Source: Streptomyces sp. LUP30
GTDB taxonomy: Bacteria; Actinomycetota; Actinomycetes; Streptomycetales; Streptomycetaceae
DNA length: 64,000 bases
Assembly (NCBI RefSeq): GCF_001746365.1
Contig: NZ_MJAJ01000028.1
Coordinates: 1 to 64,000, forward strand
Reading direction: 5' to 3'
Shown: positions 51,918-60,852 of the stretch, piece after piece
Layout of the letters: each line of letters starts with the position of its first letter
Position numbering within the stretch: position 1 is the first letter of the stretch
Translations under genes and position numbers: made by a program
The notes under the pieces: generated by a model
Told to the model about the DNA's origin: nothing
Seen by the model: the letters and a program-made list of their open reading frames with translations, nothing else
The model's database searches: none

Positions 51918-53315
51918 ATGCGCGGCATCGAACGGTTCGAACTGCGCACCCTGATCGGGCAGGGCAGCATGGGACAGGTCTGGCAGTCCTGGGACACCCG
52001 GCTCAAACGCCCGGCCGCCGTCAAGATCATCAACCCTGAGCGGCTCGTCGAGCAGGCCAACAGCATCAGCCCCGAGGTCGTCGCAGCCCGCTTTTGCCGT
52101 GAAGCCGAACTCGGCGCCCGCTTCACCCACCCCGGGCTGCCCATACTCTACGACGCCGAACTGACCGGTAGCCCGAACGACCTGTACATGGTGTGGGAAC
52201 TGATCGTGGGGCAAAACCTCGCCCAGATCCTCGCAGCGCAGGGCGGCCGCCTGCCGATCAACCGGGCCCTGTCTTACGCGGCCCAGATCAGCGACACCCT
52301 GGCCTGCATTCACGACGACCCCGTCATCCACCGCGACCTCAAGCCGTCCAACATCATGATCACCGAAGCCTGGAAAACGAAGCTCCTCGACTTCGGCGTC
52401 GCTGCCATCTACGGGAGCGACTACCCCCGCCTCACGCAAGACGGCCAACTCCTCGGCACCGTCGCCTACATGGCCCCCGAGCAGTTCACCGACCGTGGCC
52501 TCATCGTGCCGCAGACCGACCTCTACGCACTGGGCTGCCTGCTCTACGAAATGCTCACCGGCCAGCCCCCGTTCACCGGCGACCCGGCCAGCGTGATGGA
52601 CGCCCACCGCACCCGCATCCCCACCCCGGCCCGCGAACTGCGGCCAGAGATCCCGCCGGACGTCGACGACCTCCTGATGACGATGCTCGCCAAGGACACC
52701 GCCGACCGTCCCGCCTCCGCACACCTCATCGCAGAACGGCTCGCATCCCACACCACACTCCCCGCCCCCACCCAGCACTCCGACGACGACGAAGACGACC
52801 AAACCGACGACCCCGCCACCATCCCGGCCACGACCGCACAACTGCCCGCGGCTATACGCATCGTCCAGGCACAGGCCCTCTTCGACGCCGGACACTTCGG
52901 GGAAGCCCTCCCCTTTTACAACACACTCAGCACAGAATCGGCCGCAGCCGACGACAACCCACGACAACGAGCGGCGTGTCGAGCCAAGGCCGCGTTCTGC
53001 CACCTGCGTCTGGGTAATCTCCAGCAAGCCCTCACCGAATACACCGACCTGGCCGCAGAGCTGATCCAGGACACCCCGCCCGACGACCCCTTGCTGCTCG
53101 AAGTGCGCAGCCGGGTCGGTCTGCTGCAAGCAGCCAGCAACAGACCAGAGGAAGCACTCGCCACCTTTGCCGGCATCTACTCCCTCCTCACCCAACACCT
53201 CGGCCATGATGACCCTTTGACCACCGAGGTCCGCACAGTGTTCAACCGGCTCAACCGGCTCGGCGGGATCTTTCCGAAGCCGGCTGCCGCTCCGGCGCAA
53301 CAGGCAGCAACCTGA
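51918..53315 (+). CDS. Serine/threonine protein kinase with TPR-like C-terminus
   Basis: A 465-residue kinase. GQGSMGQVW is the glycine loop, AAVKII holds the ATP Lys, HRDLKPSN near 137 is the catalytic loop, DFG is near 158 and APEQF marks the activation segment end, so it should be active. A linker rich in Asp, Glu and Thr (about 280-310) leads to helical repeats (ALFDAGHFGEALPFYNTL, LGNLQQALTEYTDLA, PEEALATFAGIY) like TPRs. There is no transmembrane segment, unlike PknB-type kinases. One base after the AIPR gene, so the two form a module; the kinase may sense infection and activate or restrain the AIPR effector. Confidence 0.9.
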   Translation: MRGIERFELRTLIGQGSMGQVWQSWDTRLKRPAAVKIINPERLVEQANSISPEVVAARFCREAELGARFTHPGLPILYDAELTGSPNDLYMVWELIVGQNLAQILAAQGGRLPINRALSYAAQISDTLACIHDDPVIHRDLKPSNIMITEAWKTKLLDFGVAAIYGSDYPRLTQDGQLLGTVAYMAPEQFTDRGLIVPQTDLYALGCLLYEMLTGQPPFTGDPASVMDAHRTRIPTPARELRPEIPPDVDDLLMTMLAKDTADRPASAHLIAERLASHTTLPAPTQHSDDDEDDQTDDPATIPATTAQLPAAIRIVQAQALFDAGHFGEALPFYNTLSTESAAADDNPRQRAACRAKAAFCHLRLGNLQQALTEYTDLAAELIQDTPPDDPLLLEVRSRVGLLQAASNRPEEALATFAGIYSLLTQHLGHDDPLTTEVRTVFNRLNRLGGIFPKPAAAPAQQAAT

Positions 53316-53429
53316 CGACATTGCCGCAACCTCGCCGCCGCTGGTCCGCCTTCCCGCCCCTGTGCGAGGCGCTCTTTTTGGCGGGCGGACACGACCCTAC
53401 AGGCGCAGGGAAGACCGCGAAGGCGAAGA

Positions 53430-53822
53430 CAGACCCCCACGCGAGTGGGGAAGGCTCCAAAACCCTGGCCAGCACGAAGGTTGGGACAGACGGACCCCCA
53501 CGTGCGTGGGGAAGAGCGTGACCTGGTGGGCGAGTTGGAGCATCAGCCGGACGGACCCCCACGGGCATGGGGAAAACATGCGGCGGCACGGGCCGTAGCC
53601 CTGGCAGGAGGGCTGACCCCCACGCGTGTGGGGAAAACCTGGCGAGCATGAATGAGGAGGAGCAAGCGGCGGACTGACCCCCACGCGGGTGGGGAGTATC
53701 CGGAGGAGGCCGGTGTTCTGCTGGGTGGTCTTCGACTGACCCCCACGTGCGTGGGGAAGACGAAAAGGCCGCCGAGGTCGGCGAGGGCTGGCCGGACAGA
53801 CCCCCACGCGTGTGGGGAAGAC
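53430..53822 (-). CRISPR. CRISPR array C, seven type I-E-like repeats
   Basis: Core repeats GACCCCCACGYGYGTGGGGAARAC begin at 53432, 53493, 53554, 53615, 53676, 53738 and 53799, at 61-62 base spacing. The unit is the same type as array B and is less degenerate. The right-hand repeat adjoins a leader-like region, so the array is read from right to left on the minus strand (repeat GTCTTCCCCACACGCGTGGGGGTC). A possible truncated repeat at 53393 is out of phase. No cas gene lies in the window, so the machinery must be elsewhere or absent. Confidence 0.92.
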
Positions 53823-53890
53823 CCTTCGTGACCTGTGGGTTTGAAGATCAGCGGGCTGCCTTTTGCTTACTTTACACGCGTTGGCTGAAC
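53823..53890 (-). promoter_or_regulatory. Leader-like sequence of array C
   Basis: CCTTCGTGACCTGTGGGTTTGAAGAT directly follows the last repeat, then TTTTGCTTACTTTACACG. It matches the array B leader in block order and is AT-richer than its surroundings. Confidence 0.6.
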
Positions 53891-53972
53891 TGGTGACGGC
53901 CGGTGCTCGGCTGTGGTGACGGTGCTGCCCCAGGACAGAAAACCACCGCAGTTGGCCGAGCGGCTGCGCCGG

Positions 53973-53997
53973 GCAGACCCCACGTAGGTGGGGAGGC
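53973..53997. CRISPR. Solitary CRISPR-like repeat beyond the array C leader
   Basis: GCAGACCCCACGTAGGTGGGGAGGC matches the island repeat with small changes and stands alone, about 83 bases outside the leader. No partner at 61 bases. It may be a relic of an older array. Confidence 0.5.
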
Positions 53998-54115
53998 AAA
54001 GGTCCCGAGCGGCCCGCGATGACCAGCTGAAAGACCTCTCGCGGAGGTAGGAACGAGTGAAGACCCAGGCTGCAGGCCACACCCTCCTGCCCCCGGTGGA
54101 CGCCCACGGCAGCGC

Positions 54116-55453
54116 ATGATCGCCATGAGGCAGGATGGGGCATCAATAGCCCTGATAGCTGGGGGAGTTGATGCCCAGAGGGAGTGGTCGGTGGGAGTGC
54201 GGGAGGATGCCCGGTTCGGCGGGATCGATCTGACATCCTGGGGGAAGTTCGACCTGCGGACGCCCACACTGCGATCGCCTATGCACCCCAGGGAGCTGAC
54301 GGAGACACTCGACCAATACGCGGCAGGGCAGCGACTCCTGGAGCTGGATCTCAGCCCGCTTTCTGTCGTCATCGGCCCCACCAACAGACCGCTGCTGACA
54401 GAGAGCCGGGTGAGCGGCGCCAAGACCGCTCGCCCCCTTACCAGCGGGTGGTCGGCTTCTCTGCGATCAGCCCTTCGCATGGCGAACCTGGCCGGCCGGA
54501 TGGATGCCCCGGTGGCCAGCGTGACCCTCGCCTGGAGCGCCATCGAGTCGGCCGGGGTCGCGGCGGCCGACTTCGAGACCATTGGCAAAGCGTGTGCTCT
54601 GCACAGCGTCAGACAGCAGCTGCTGAGCGTCTACAAATCAGTGACAGATTCAGCGAATTCGCAGCTGCGTCACGCGCGGTGGCATGCAGACGGCTTCGCA
54701 GCCATACTGGCCAAGGCCGAGCGCTCACTCGCGGCAGCCAACCTGGGCACCACTGCCGCCGCACACGAGGCTGCATCCCGCCTGAGGGACTCGCTGGCAG
54801 GTATCCGCCGACGGCAAGCCGAGGCTCGAGCGCATGCCGCGCAGCTGGAGAAGGCCCTCGTTCCCGCTATCGACGTCGTTCGGCAGAACCTACTGCAAGG
54901 TGGTGACCGCGACAATCCATTCAACATGTCCAGCTGGAAATTGGATCTGAACGACTTCCTGGACGCCGTACTGCCACGACGGGCATCAACTCCCCCTGCC
55001 GTTCAGCAGACGTCGGACGCACTGACTGTCCTGGCTGATGCGGCGGGCGGCCTGGCCAGGGAGCAGCTGACCGCCTGGCAACACCGACTCGCGGCACCGT
55101 CAGCTCTCATCGACTTTCTCAAAGATCAACAGGAGCTCTTCCACGGCCTCTTGGCGTGGATGTACGCAAGCCGCAACCTGGCCATTCACACCGGCGAGTT
55201 CGCACTCCCGGCCGACATCCTGACTGCCCACGCAGGCAGAGGAATCGCCGACCTGATTCTGGAGTTCGTCGGGCACTGGCATCAGGACCAACGGGGACGA
55301 GGGGTGCCGGAAGACGAGCCGAGGAACATCGTCATCAAGGTAGCCGGCCGGCATGACGAACTTATTCGCCATCTGCGAGGTGCCACATCATGCCATCCGC
55401 TTAATGTAGCCACGATCAGCGCTCCAGATTGTGACTGCTGGCACAGGACGTGA
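54116..55453 (+). CDS. Uncharacterised protein with a HEPN-like R-x4-H motif
   Basis: A 445-residue protein with no family I can name. The middle (about 190-260) is helical and coiled-coil-like (RLRDSLAGIRRRQAEARAHAAQLEKAL). Near the C-terminus WMYASRNLAIHTGEF contains RNLAIH (residues 353-358), which fits the R-polar-x3-H motif of HEPN RNase domains such as those in CRISPR and abortive-infection proteins, within a helical region. Three cysteines and a His (CHPLN, CDCWH) end the protein. ATG with a poor ribosome site; the start is uncertain. It stands alone beside array C. Confidence 0.55.
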   Translation: MIAMRQDGASIALIAGGVDAQREWSVGVREDARFGGIDLTSWGKFDLRTPTLRSPMHPRELTETLDQYAAGQRLLELDLSPLSVVIGPTNRPLLTESRVSGAKTARPLTSGWSASLRSALRMANLAGRMDAPVASVTLAWSAIESAGVAAADFETIGKACALHSVRQQLLSVYKSVTDSANSQLRHARWHADGFAAILAKAERSLAAANLGTTAAAHEAASRLRDSLAGIRRRQAEARAHAAQLEKALVPAIDVVRQNLLQGGDRDNPFNMSSWKLDLNDFLDAVLPRRASTPPAVQQTSDALTVLADAAGGLAREQLTAWQHRLAAPSALIDFLKDQQELFHGLLAWMYASRNLAIHTGEFALPADILTAHAGRGIADLILEFVGHWHQDQRGRGVPEDEPRNIVIKVAGRHDELIRHLRGATSCHPLNVATISAPDCDCWHRT

Positions 55454-55677
55454 ACACGCAGTGATTGCCGTGACCACCTCGGCGGTGCCACCGAAGGCGG
55501 GCAGGTATGCGGCAACCGGCTCGCCGACTTCCAGCCCTTTCACCCCAGGACCGAGCGCCACGCCGGCACGGCTGGGAGGTCATCTACGAGCCCGCGCCCT
55601 GACCGCGGCGTTGCGTACCGGTGCGGCCGCTGTGGGCGCATGCCTCGTTTGCCGGTGCGGTGCGGACCGGTGTCTGA

Positions 55678-57066
55678 TCAGCCGCCTGGCGTTGGGGCGG
55701 TTGCGGGCTGGTTGTTGATCCAGGTGAGGCCGCCGAGGTCGAGGTGGTGGCGGGCGCGGGTGACGGCGACGTAGGCGAGGCGGGCGTCGGTGTCGCTGAC
55801 GGGGTCGGGCACCGGGTGTCCGTGGTCGTCCAGTTGGTCGGTGTCTTTGGGTGGTGGGAAGTCGTTGCCGATTTGGACGGTGGGCCATTCGCGGCCTTTG
55901 GCAGTGTGGGCGGTGGAGACGGTGACGTCGGCGTGGGTCTCGTCGGTGAGTTGGTCGACTGCGGTGAGGATGGCGTCGGGGCCGTGGGTGTCGATGAGGT
56001 CGACGAAGGGCTGCAGGTCGCGTCCGGCGGGGTCATAGGCGGCGTAGTCCTGCAGCTCTCCCCAGGAGGGAAACAAGACGAGTTCGGGGTGGTTGGTGCG
56101 CCGGCCGTCTTTGAGGTCGCGGGCGGCGAGGGCGAGTGCGGCCAGTTGCTGTCCGCCGCGGGTGAGGGCGACGCGGTGGCCGGCGGCGAGCAGGCGCATG
56201 ACTTCGGCCATGGCGCCGATGTTGGTGCGGCACAGCACCGCATCCGGCTGCTCCAGGCCGCCGCCACCAGTCGTGATCGTGTTGGTGCCGGTGAGGCGGA
56301 TGGGGGCGTCGGCGAGAGTGAGCCATCGGTTGGCCTCCTCGGCGATCAGGGGGCCGAAGCGGAAGGAGCGGGTCAGGGTGAGGGCGGTGGCGTCGAAGCC
56401 GGTCATGACGTCGCGGGCGCCGCGCCAGCCGTAGATGGCCTGGGCGGAGTCGCCGACCATGACGAGCTGGGTGTGGGGGCGCTGGGCGGTGAAGACTGCC
56501 TCGAGGACGGGGTTGGTGTCCTGGGCCCCGTCGAGGAGGAGGAAGTCGGCCTCGAGCCGCGGCTCGGTCAGGGCCCACATCTTCAGGTAGTGGTCGTGTT
56601 CGAAGCGGACCTTCCCGTGGTCGGGGTGGTGCAGGTCGGCCCACGCCTTGCGGGCGAACGGCAGGACCTGCTCGGCGAGATGGGCGTGCTCGCCGGATGC
56701 CGTCAGGCCGCGCAGATGCGGCACATGGTGATCGCCGATGCGCAGCGGCCGGGTGATGCCGAGGGCCTGGCCGGTCTTCCAGGCTGGCTGGCGGGGGCTG
56801 TTGAGGCGGCTGGTGTAGCGATGGCCGATGGCGGCGTAGGCCGTGGCGTGGGCGGTCTTGCACGCCACGGTGCGGGGGAAGCGGGTGGCGGCATCTTGTG
56901 CGATGGCCTTGTTGAAGGCGAGGTAGCGGCCGCGGCGGCGCGTGTCGGCCGCGAGCAGGCCGAGGGTGTTGGTCTTGCCGGTCCCGGCGCCGGCCTGCAG
57001 GACGAGATGGTGACCGGCCCGGAAGGCGTCCACGGCGTGGACCTGTTCGTCGGTGGGCGTGTGCAA
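55678..57066 (-). CDS. UvrD/Rep-like SF1 helicase with an altered Walker B
   Basis: A 462-residue superfamily 1A helicase: AGAGTGKT (Walker A) near residue 25, YLAFNKAIAQDA, GDSAQAIYGWRGA (motif III), STAHTAKGREWPTV (motif V) and YVAVTRARHHLDL (motif VI). Motif II reads LLLDGAQDTNP where the family has D-E-x-Q-D, so the catalytic Glu is Gly (codon complement of 56527-56529). It is near the size of small FBH1-like helicases. TTG start with GGAG upstream. ATPase activity may be lost unless the host uses this copy for binding only. Confidence 0.85.
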   Translation of the reverse strand: MHTPTDEQVHAVDAFRAGHHLVLQAGAGTGKTNTLGLLAADTRRRGRYLAFNKAIAQDAATRFPRTVACKTAHATAYAAIGHRYTSRLNSPRQPAWKTGQALGITRPLRIGDHHVPHLRGLTASGEHAHLAEQVLPFARKAWADLHHPDHGKVRFEHDHYLKMWALTEPRLEADFLLLDGAQDTNPVLEAVFTAQRPHTQLVMVGDSAQAIYGWRGARDVMTGFDATALTLTRSFRFGPLIAEEANRWLTLADAPIRLTGTNTITTGGGGLEQPDAVLCRTNIGAMAEVMRLLAAGHRVALTRGGQQLAALALAARDLKDGRRTNHPELVLFPSWGELQDYAAYDPAGRDLQPFVDLIDTHGPDAILTAVDQLTDETHADVTVSTAHTAKGREWPTVQIGNDFPPPKDTDQLDDHGHPVPDPVSDTDARLAYVAVTRARHHLDLGGLTWINNQPATAPTPGG

Positions 57067-57151
57067 CAGGAGCTCCGCGATAGAGAAGAGAGACCGAAAG
57101 GGCAGGGGCGGCTGCAGCGGCCTGCGCCGGTGTGCTGCAAGGGCGCGGATG

Positions 57152-57634
57152 TTACGGCGCCGGTGTGTGGCGGTACGGACGGCTGTGCAGGAGGCTGGCC
57201 ACGCTGGTCAGGACTTCTTCGGGCGTGTGGTGCGCGAGCAGACCCTCGAGCCGGGCCGTCAGGAGTTGGGCGCGGTCGTGTTCGTCCCGGGCAAGAGCCT
57301 CGCTCACGCGGCGGCGCAGAACGTCCTGGGGCCGCTGCCCAGTGGCGGCCGCGGCCTGGCGCAGGGCCTGGTCGGCGGTGTGGGGGAGTGCGACGTTGAG
57401 CAGCACCTGACCGTGCTGGTCCGGGTAGTGCGTGGTCAGGACGTCGATCGGCAACCGCGTGCCCAGTCGGCGCCGCAGCGCATGCAGGGCGCCGCCAGGG
57501 CTGCGTGCGCCGTGGACCGCCATCAGCCGGGTGCGGTCCGCGTTCGCGGCCACCGGCACACTGCAGCACGCTTGCCGGAGCTCGCCGGGGGTGGCGGGCC
57601 TGGTCAGAAGGATCTCGACGGCATGGTGCGCCAT
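57152..57634 (-). CDS. Small uncharacterised Streptomyces protein
   Basis: A 160-residue protein beginning AHHAVEILLTRPATPGELRQA, with a central LRRRLGTRLPIDVLTTHYPDQHGQVLLNVALPH and a helical C-terminal third (DVLRRRVSEALARDEHDRAQLL). No known domain is recognised. Its ATG shares a base with the stop of the upstream gene on the same strand, so they were one operon. It may belong to a mobile-element gene set seen in actinomycetes. Confidence 0.55.
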   Translation of the reverse strand: MAHHAVEILLTRPATPGELRQACCSVPVAANADRTRLMAVHGARSPGGALHALRRRLGTRLPIDVLTTHYPDQHGQVLLNVALPHTADQALRQAAAATGQRPQDVLRRRVSEALARDEHDRAQLLTARLEGLLAHHTPEEVLTSVASLLHSRPYRHTPAP

Positions 57635-58456
57635 CACGGCCGCACCCCGTGCCGTGTGGCAGGCCCGGGACGGCGGCGGGCAGCGGCAGGCAGACGGCTG
57701 TGGATGTGTTCGTGGTGGCGCAGCGGGTCGAAGGGCTCCCACTCGGCCACCGCCAGGTCGGCGGCCGTGGACGAAGTGGCGTGCTGCGCACAGCGCTGGG
57801 CGCGCCAACGCAGCTGCTCGGCATAGGGGAGGGGACCGAGGTCGTAGACGGCCATGGCATCAGCGGGCAGAGCCAGTTGACCGCTTTGGGCGGTGGCTGG
57901 CATGAGCGTCCAGACGCCGCCCGGCGTGCCGGGGGTGAGTACGGGACTGGTGCAGCGGTGGCGGTGCCGGGTCTGAGCGACGCACTGGATCCCGTCCACC
58001 GGCCGGGACGCGAGGTAGCGGACGTACAGCAACTGCACGAGGGGCCGGGCCGGGCGGCAGAGCACCGCTTCAGGCGTCTGGCCGGGCGCTGAGGCCGGGG
58101 GAGAGGTGAAGATGCCGGCGTCGATCAGGCGGCGGGAGCGCACGGCCAGCGCCCGGCGCAGCCCCGCCAGCTCGGGGGGAGGCGGGGGCGTGTCGCGGGC
58201 GGGGTAGAGGACGGAGTGCGGCAGACGGCACCAGCGGCTGCCGTCCCCGGCCGGGTGCGCGACGCCGGAGCTGACGTGCCAGCGGCAGGCTTCGGGCACC
58301 TGGGCGGCGGGCAGTTCGTGCGGGTGCAGACGGACCGGGTCCTGATCGCTGCGGCGGTACCACGATCGGGTTGCCGCAGTCGCGGCACCAGCCGCTTTGG
58401 CGGCAGCGCAGCAACCGGGTGGCGCTGCCGGGAGTGATCTGCAAGGAGCGGCGCAT
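57634..58456 (-). pseudogene. DUF6083-like gene broken by a frameshift
   Basis: The N-terminal frame begins MRRSLQITPGSATRLLRCRQSG and reaches WCRDCGNPI; the reading sense then continues in another frame as WYRRSDQDPVRLHPHELPA and on to RWHVSSGVAHPAGDGSRWC, typical of DUF6083-like zinc-ribbon proteins. The shift lies near 58365 and is a single base gain or loss. Downstream the second frame is open to its stop at 57634. Either a real inactivation or a sequence error. The family has no known function. Confidence 0.55.
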
Positions 58457-58676
58457 GCGCGGAGCGGGGACCGGGCTGGTGTCCCGATGACGGGGTGTGG
58501 GAGAGGGGCAGTGCATGCGCGTGAACCTGCCAGCCGACACGCCGAACCCGTGGCAGCGCTGCCGCCGGATCGCCCACTCGGCCTCACCCAGTGAAACGGA
58601 AGTGCGAGTAGTCGACCGCGTGTTCGGGAGGGGCTCGCCGGTTTGGGTGATCTGCGGCAGCCGCCCGGGCGCGCTG

Positions 58677-58940
58677 TCAGTCCCCGCTCGGCCCCGGCAG
58701 GTCGCGCCCGCGGCACAGCGTCGCGAAGAGCTCGTCGAACGGGGTGCCCAGGGTGTGGGCAAGGGCGTGCCAAGTCTTCAGTGTGCCGACGGTGCGGCCC
58801 TGCTCGATCTCGATGACGGTGCGTCTGGCCAGGCCGCTGCGGGCGGCGAGCTCGTCGTAGCTCCACCCGCGCGCGGCTCGCAGACGCGCGAGCTCCAACC
58901 GCAGCGCGTCGAGGTCCGGATCGGGCGGCAAGATCGTCAT
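58677..58940 (-). CDS. XRE-family HTH regulator
   Basis: An 87-residue DNA-binding protein that is little more than a Cro/C1-type helix-turn-helix: LRLELARLRAARGWSYDELAARSGLARRTVIEIEQGRTVGTLKTWHALAHTLG. It starts at an ATG 15 bases from an operator-like repeat cluster and is divergent from the gene at 59106, so it probably represses itself and that gene. Confidence 0.85.
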   Translation of the reverse strand: MTILPPDPDLDALRLELARLRAARGWSYDELAARSGLARRTVIEIEQGRTVGTLKTWHALAHTLGTPFDELFATLCRGRDLPGPSGD

Positions 58941-58954
58941 CCGTCCATCCGACG

Positions 58955-59036
58955 GTGCAGACCCCTGCCCTGTCAGTGCAGACCTCTGCCCTATTTTCCC
59001 AGGTGACGGCAACCGCGAGAGGGCAGAGGTCTGCAC
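58955..59036. promoter_or_regulatory. Three-copy operator-like repeat between XRE gene and 59106
   Basis: GTGCAGACCCCTGCCCT at 58955-58971, GTGCAGACCTCTGCCCT at 58976-58992 and the reverse complement AGGGCAGAGGTCTGCAC at 59020-59036. The first two are direct repeats 21 bases apart (two helical turns) and the third is inverted. Located in the divergent promoter region, so XRE binding sites are likely. Confidence 0.7.
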
Positions 59037-59105
59037 TACGGTGGCGGCCGCACCCGCACCCCAAGCGCGGGAACAGGGCGGAAGCAACCGGAGGAACACG
59101 CGCCC

Positions 59106-60319
59106 ATGAGGCTGCGCACAGCATGTCCAGTCACGCCACGCGCCTGGACCGTGGAACTGCGCTCGCACGCCGGCGGGCTCGTTCTCATCTGCCGACACTG
59201 CCCGCACGGCACCACACCGATCGCTGCGGTCTCTGCTCGTTCGACTGCCCTGGCCCACCTCGCACGGCACGTACGCGGAGACCTACGTCCCCCGCACCTG
59301 CCGATCTGCCAGTGCCACGAACACGGCTGCCGCTGGCACCCCCGCCGCCGCGGCTGCGACGGCCCCATCCGCCTCCTCCTCGCTTGCGAACGCGGCGGAC
59401 GGCTGTGGCGGCTCACCGACGCCTGCAGTGCCTGCGCCGCTGTGACAGCACGGGCCGCCGTCGTACCGGACACGCTCCTCGCCCGTGCGCCGCAGCCACC
59501 GGCGACCGCTCGGCAGCGCAGACATCCCAAAGGGCCGGGGGAGCGGATCCGGGTCCGCGAAATGCTCAGCTACCTCGCTGCTGCACTCCCAGAGAACACC
59601 TCGGCTGCCGCACGCCTGCTGGCACTGCAGTGCGCACTGCGGATGAACACCCACATGCGAGTCCAGCTGTCCAAGGGCGTGATGCGCAGCCTCCGCCTCG
59701 ACACCGCCGATGGCCCGTGGCGCGAGCTGGAGCACGCGCGATGGCTGCGCACGACCCCCGGGGGTGCAGCCAACGAGATCGCCGCTGAACTTCTTGATCT
59801 CACGCTGCTCGGCCAATCTCCAGCCCGCCCCGACCGAAGACGTGCCGCGGACTGGGCGCTGCGCGCCAGTTCCTCCTCTGCCGTACGAGCTATCGGGCCG
59901 CTGCCCCGGCTGGCGAGCGTGTACCTCGCGGCGAACACTGGCCCGGAATCCGGCGCTGGCCTGGGCGAACTGGACCAGATGGCGCGCGCCTGCGGTACCC
60001 GGCCTGTGGAACTGGCCAGCCCACTCGACCAGTTGGCGAGAACAGGATTGCTGGGGTCATGGCAGGTCTGGCCGGACTCGGGAGACCTGCAGTGGATCCT
60101 CGCACGCGGCACGGGAATCCGTGTCCCCTGCAGCGGGTCCCGGAGTTCCGCACCCTCAACATCCGGCACTGGGACCGCATCATCGACGCATGGGCCGCCA
60201 GGGGCAACAGAGCCATGGACGACGCCTGGATCGAGCAGATCGTCGACTCCGGGCCCCAGCCGGGCCGGTACAAGTACTGCACGAACGTAGGCTTCGCCGC
60301 CTGGCGGGGTGTGGTTTAG
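59106..60319 (+). pseudogene. Uncharacterised actinomycete gene with a late frameshift
   Basis: The first frame codes for about 330 residues: a Cys/His-rich N-terminus (CRHCPHG; CQCHEHGCRWHP; CERGG; CSAC) that looks zinc-binding and a helical region from ARLLALQCALRMNTHM onwards. Near 60110-60130 the sense moves to another frame, which reads VPEFRTLNIRHWDRIIDAWAARGN to the stop at 60319. If the shift is real, the last 65 residues are lost. Family not identified. Divergent from the XRE regulator and its operator-like repeats. Confidence 0.5.
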
Positions 60320-60852
60320 CGACGTTCGCCCAGGACCAGCCAGCCACCGGCGACCATCCGCAACACCGAAGTCACCAACCACGCCGCCCGACATCGCCCT
60401 AACACCCAAGCCAACGCCGTCCGCCGCAGTCCCCGCCCTCACCTGATCACGAAACGGCATTGGAGGACTTCGCCGAAGTCTGCCCGGCAAGGAGAAAAGA
60501 GAGCTGGACCCCGGATTGATCGAACGCTTAATCGAATTTCGGGCGTGAAAACTGCTCGCGGCCATTCATCTTTAGGGCTGGCTGCTTCTCCGGGCAATAT
60601 GGCTGAATACCGTGCGGTGACTCGGAGTCCCGAGGTCGTGAAGCCTCCTGCATGTGTGTCATGTCGAACATGATCACTCCGCCTGGCATGGAAGCCATCA
60701 ATGCAGGTCAAAGCTCTTCTGTGGTAGCGAGCGGGGTGGATGCCGGCCGGTACCGGCCCTTGATCGTCTCCGTCTGAGGGGGAGGCGATGTATTCGAGTC
60801 ACGTGCGGTAGGGCAAGCGCCTCGAATTCACTCTTTTCCGAGAGGACTGTCA
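60320..60852. other. Gene-free region before the Wadjet-like operon
   Basis: About 530 bases with no convincing reading frame on either strand. It is less GC-rich than most of the window, especially 60520-60620. The promoter of the downstream operon is expected here, but no clear boxes, hairpin or repeat were found. Confidence 0.5.

Noticed and set aside
53393..53416. Possible eighth repeat of array C
   Set aside because: Only partly similar and 39 bases, not 61, from the first clear repeat; may be a truncated relic.
55431..55718. Small plus-strand frame after the HEPN-like gene
   Set aside because: No ribosome site, no family, and it runs into the convergent helicase gene.
57635..59124. 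A single intact gene of nearly 500 codons on the minus strand
   Set aside because: Only the part below about 58365 looks like real protein; upstream it is antisense to or overlaps other signals, and the true N-terminus is in another frame.
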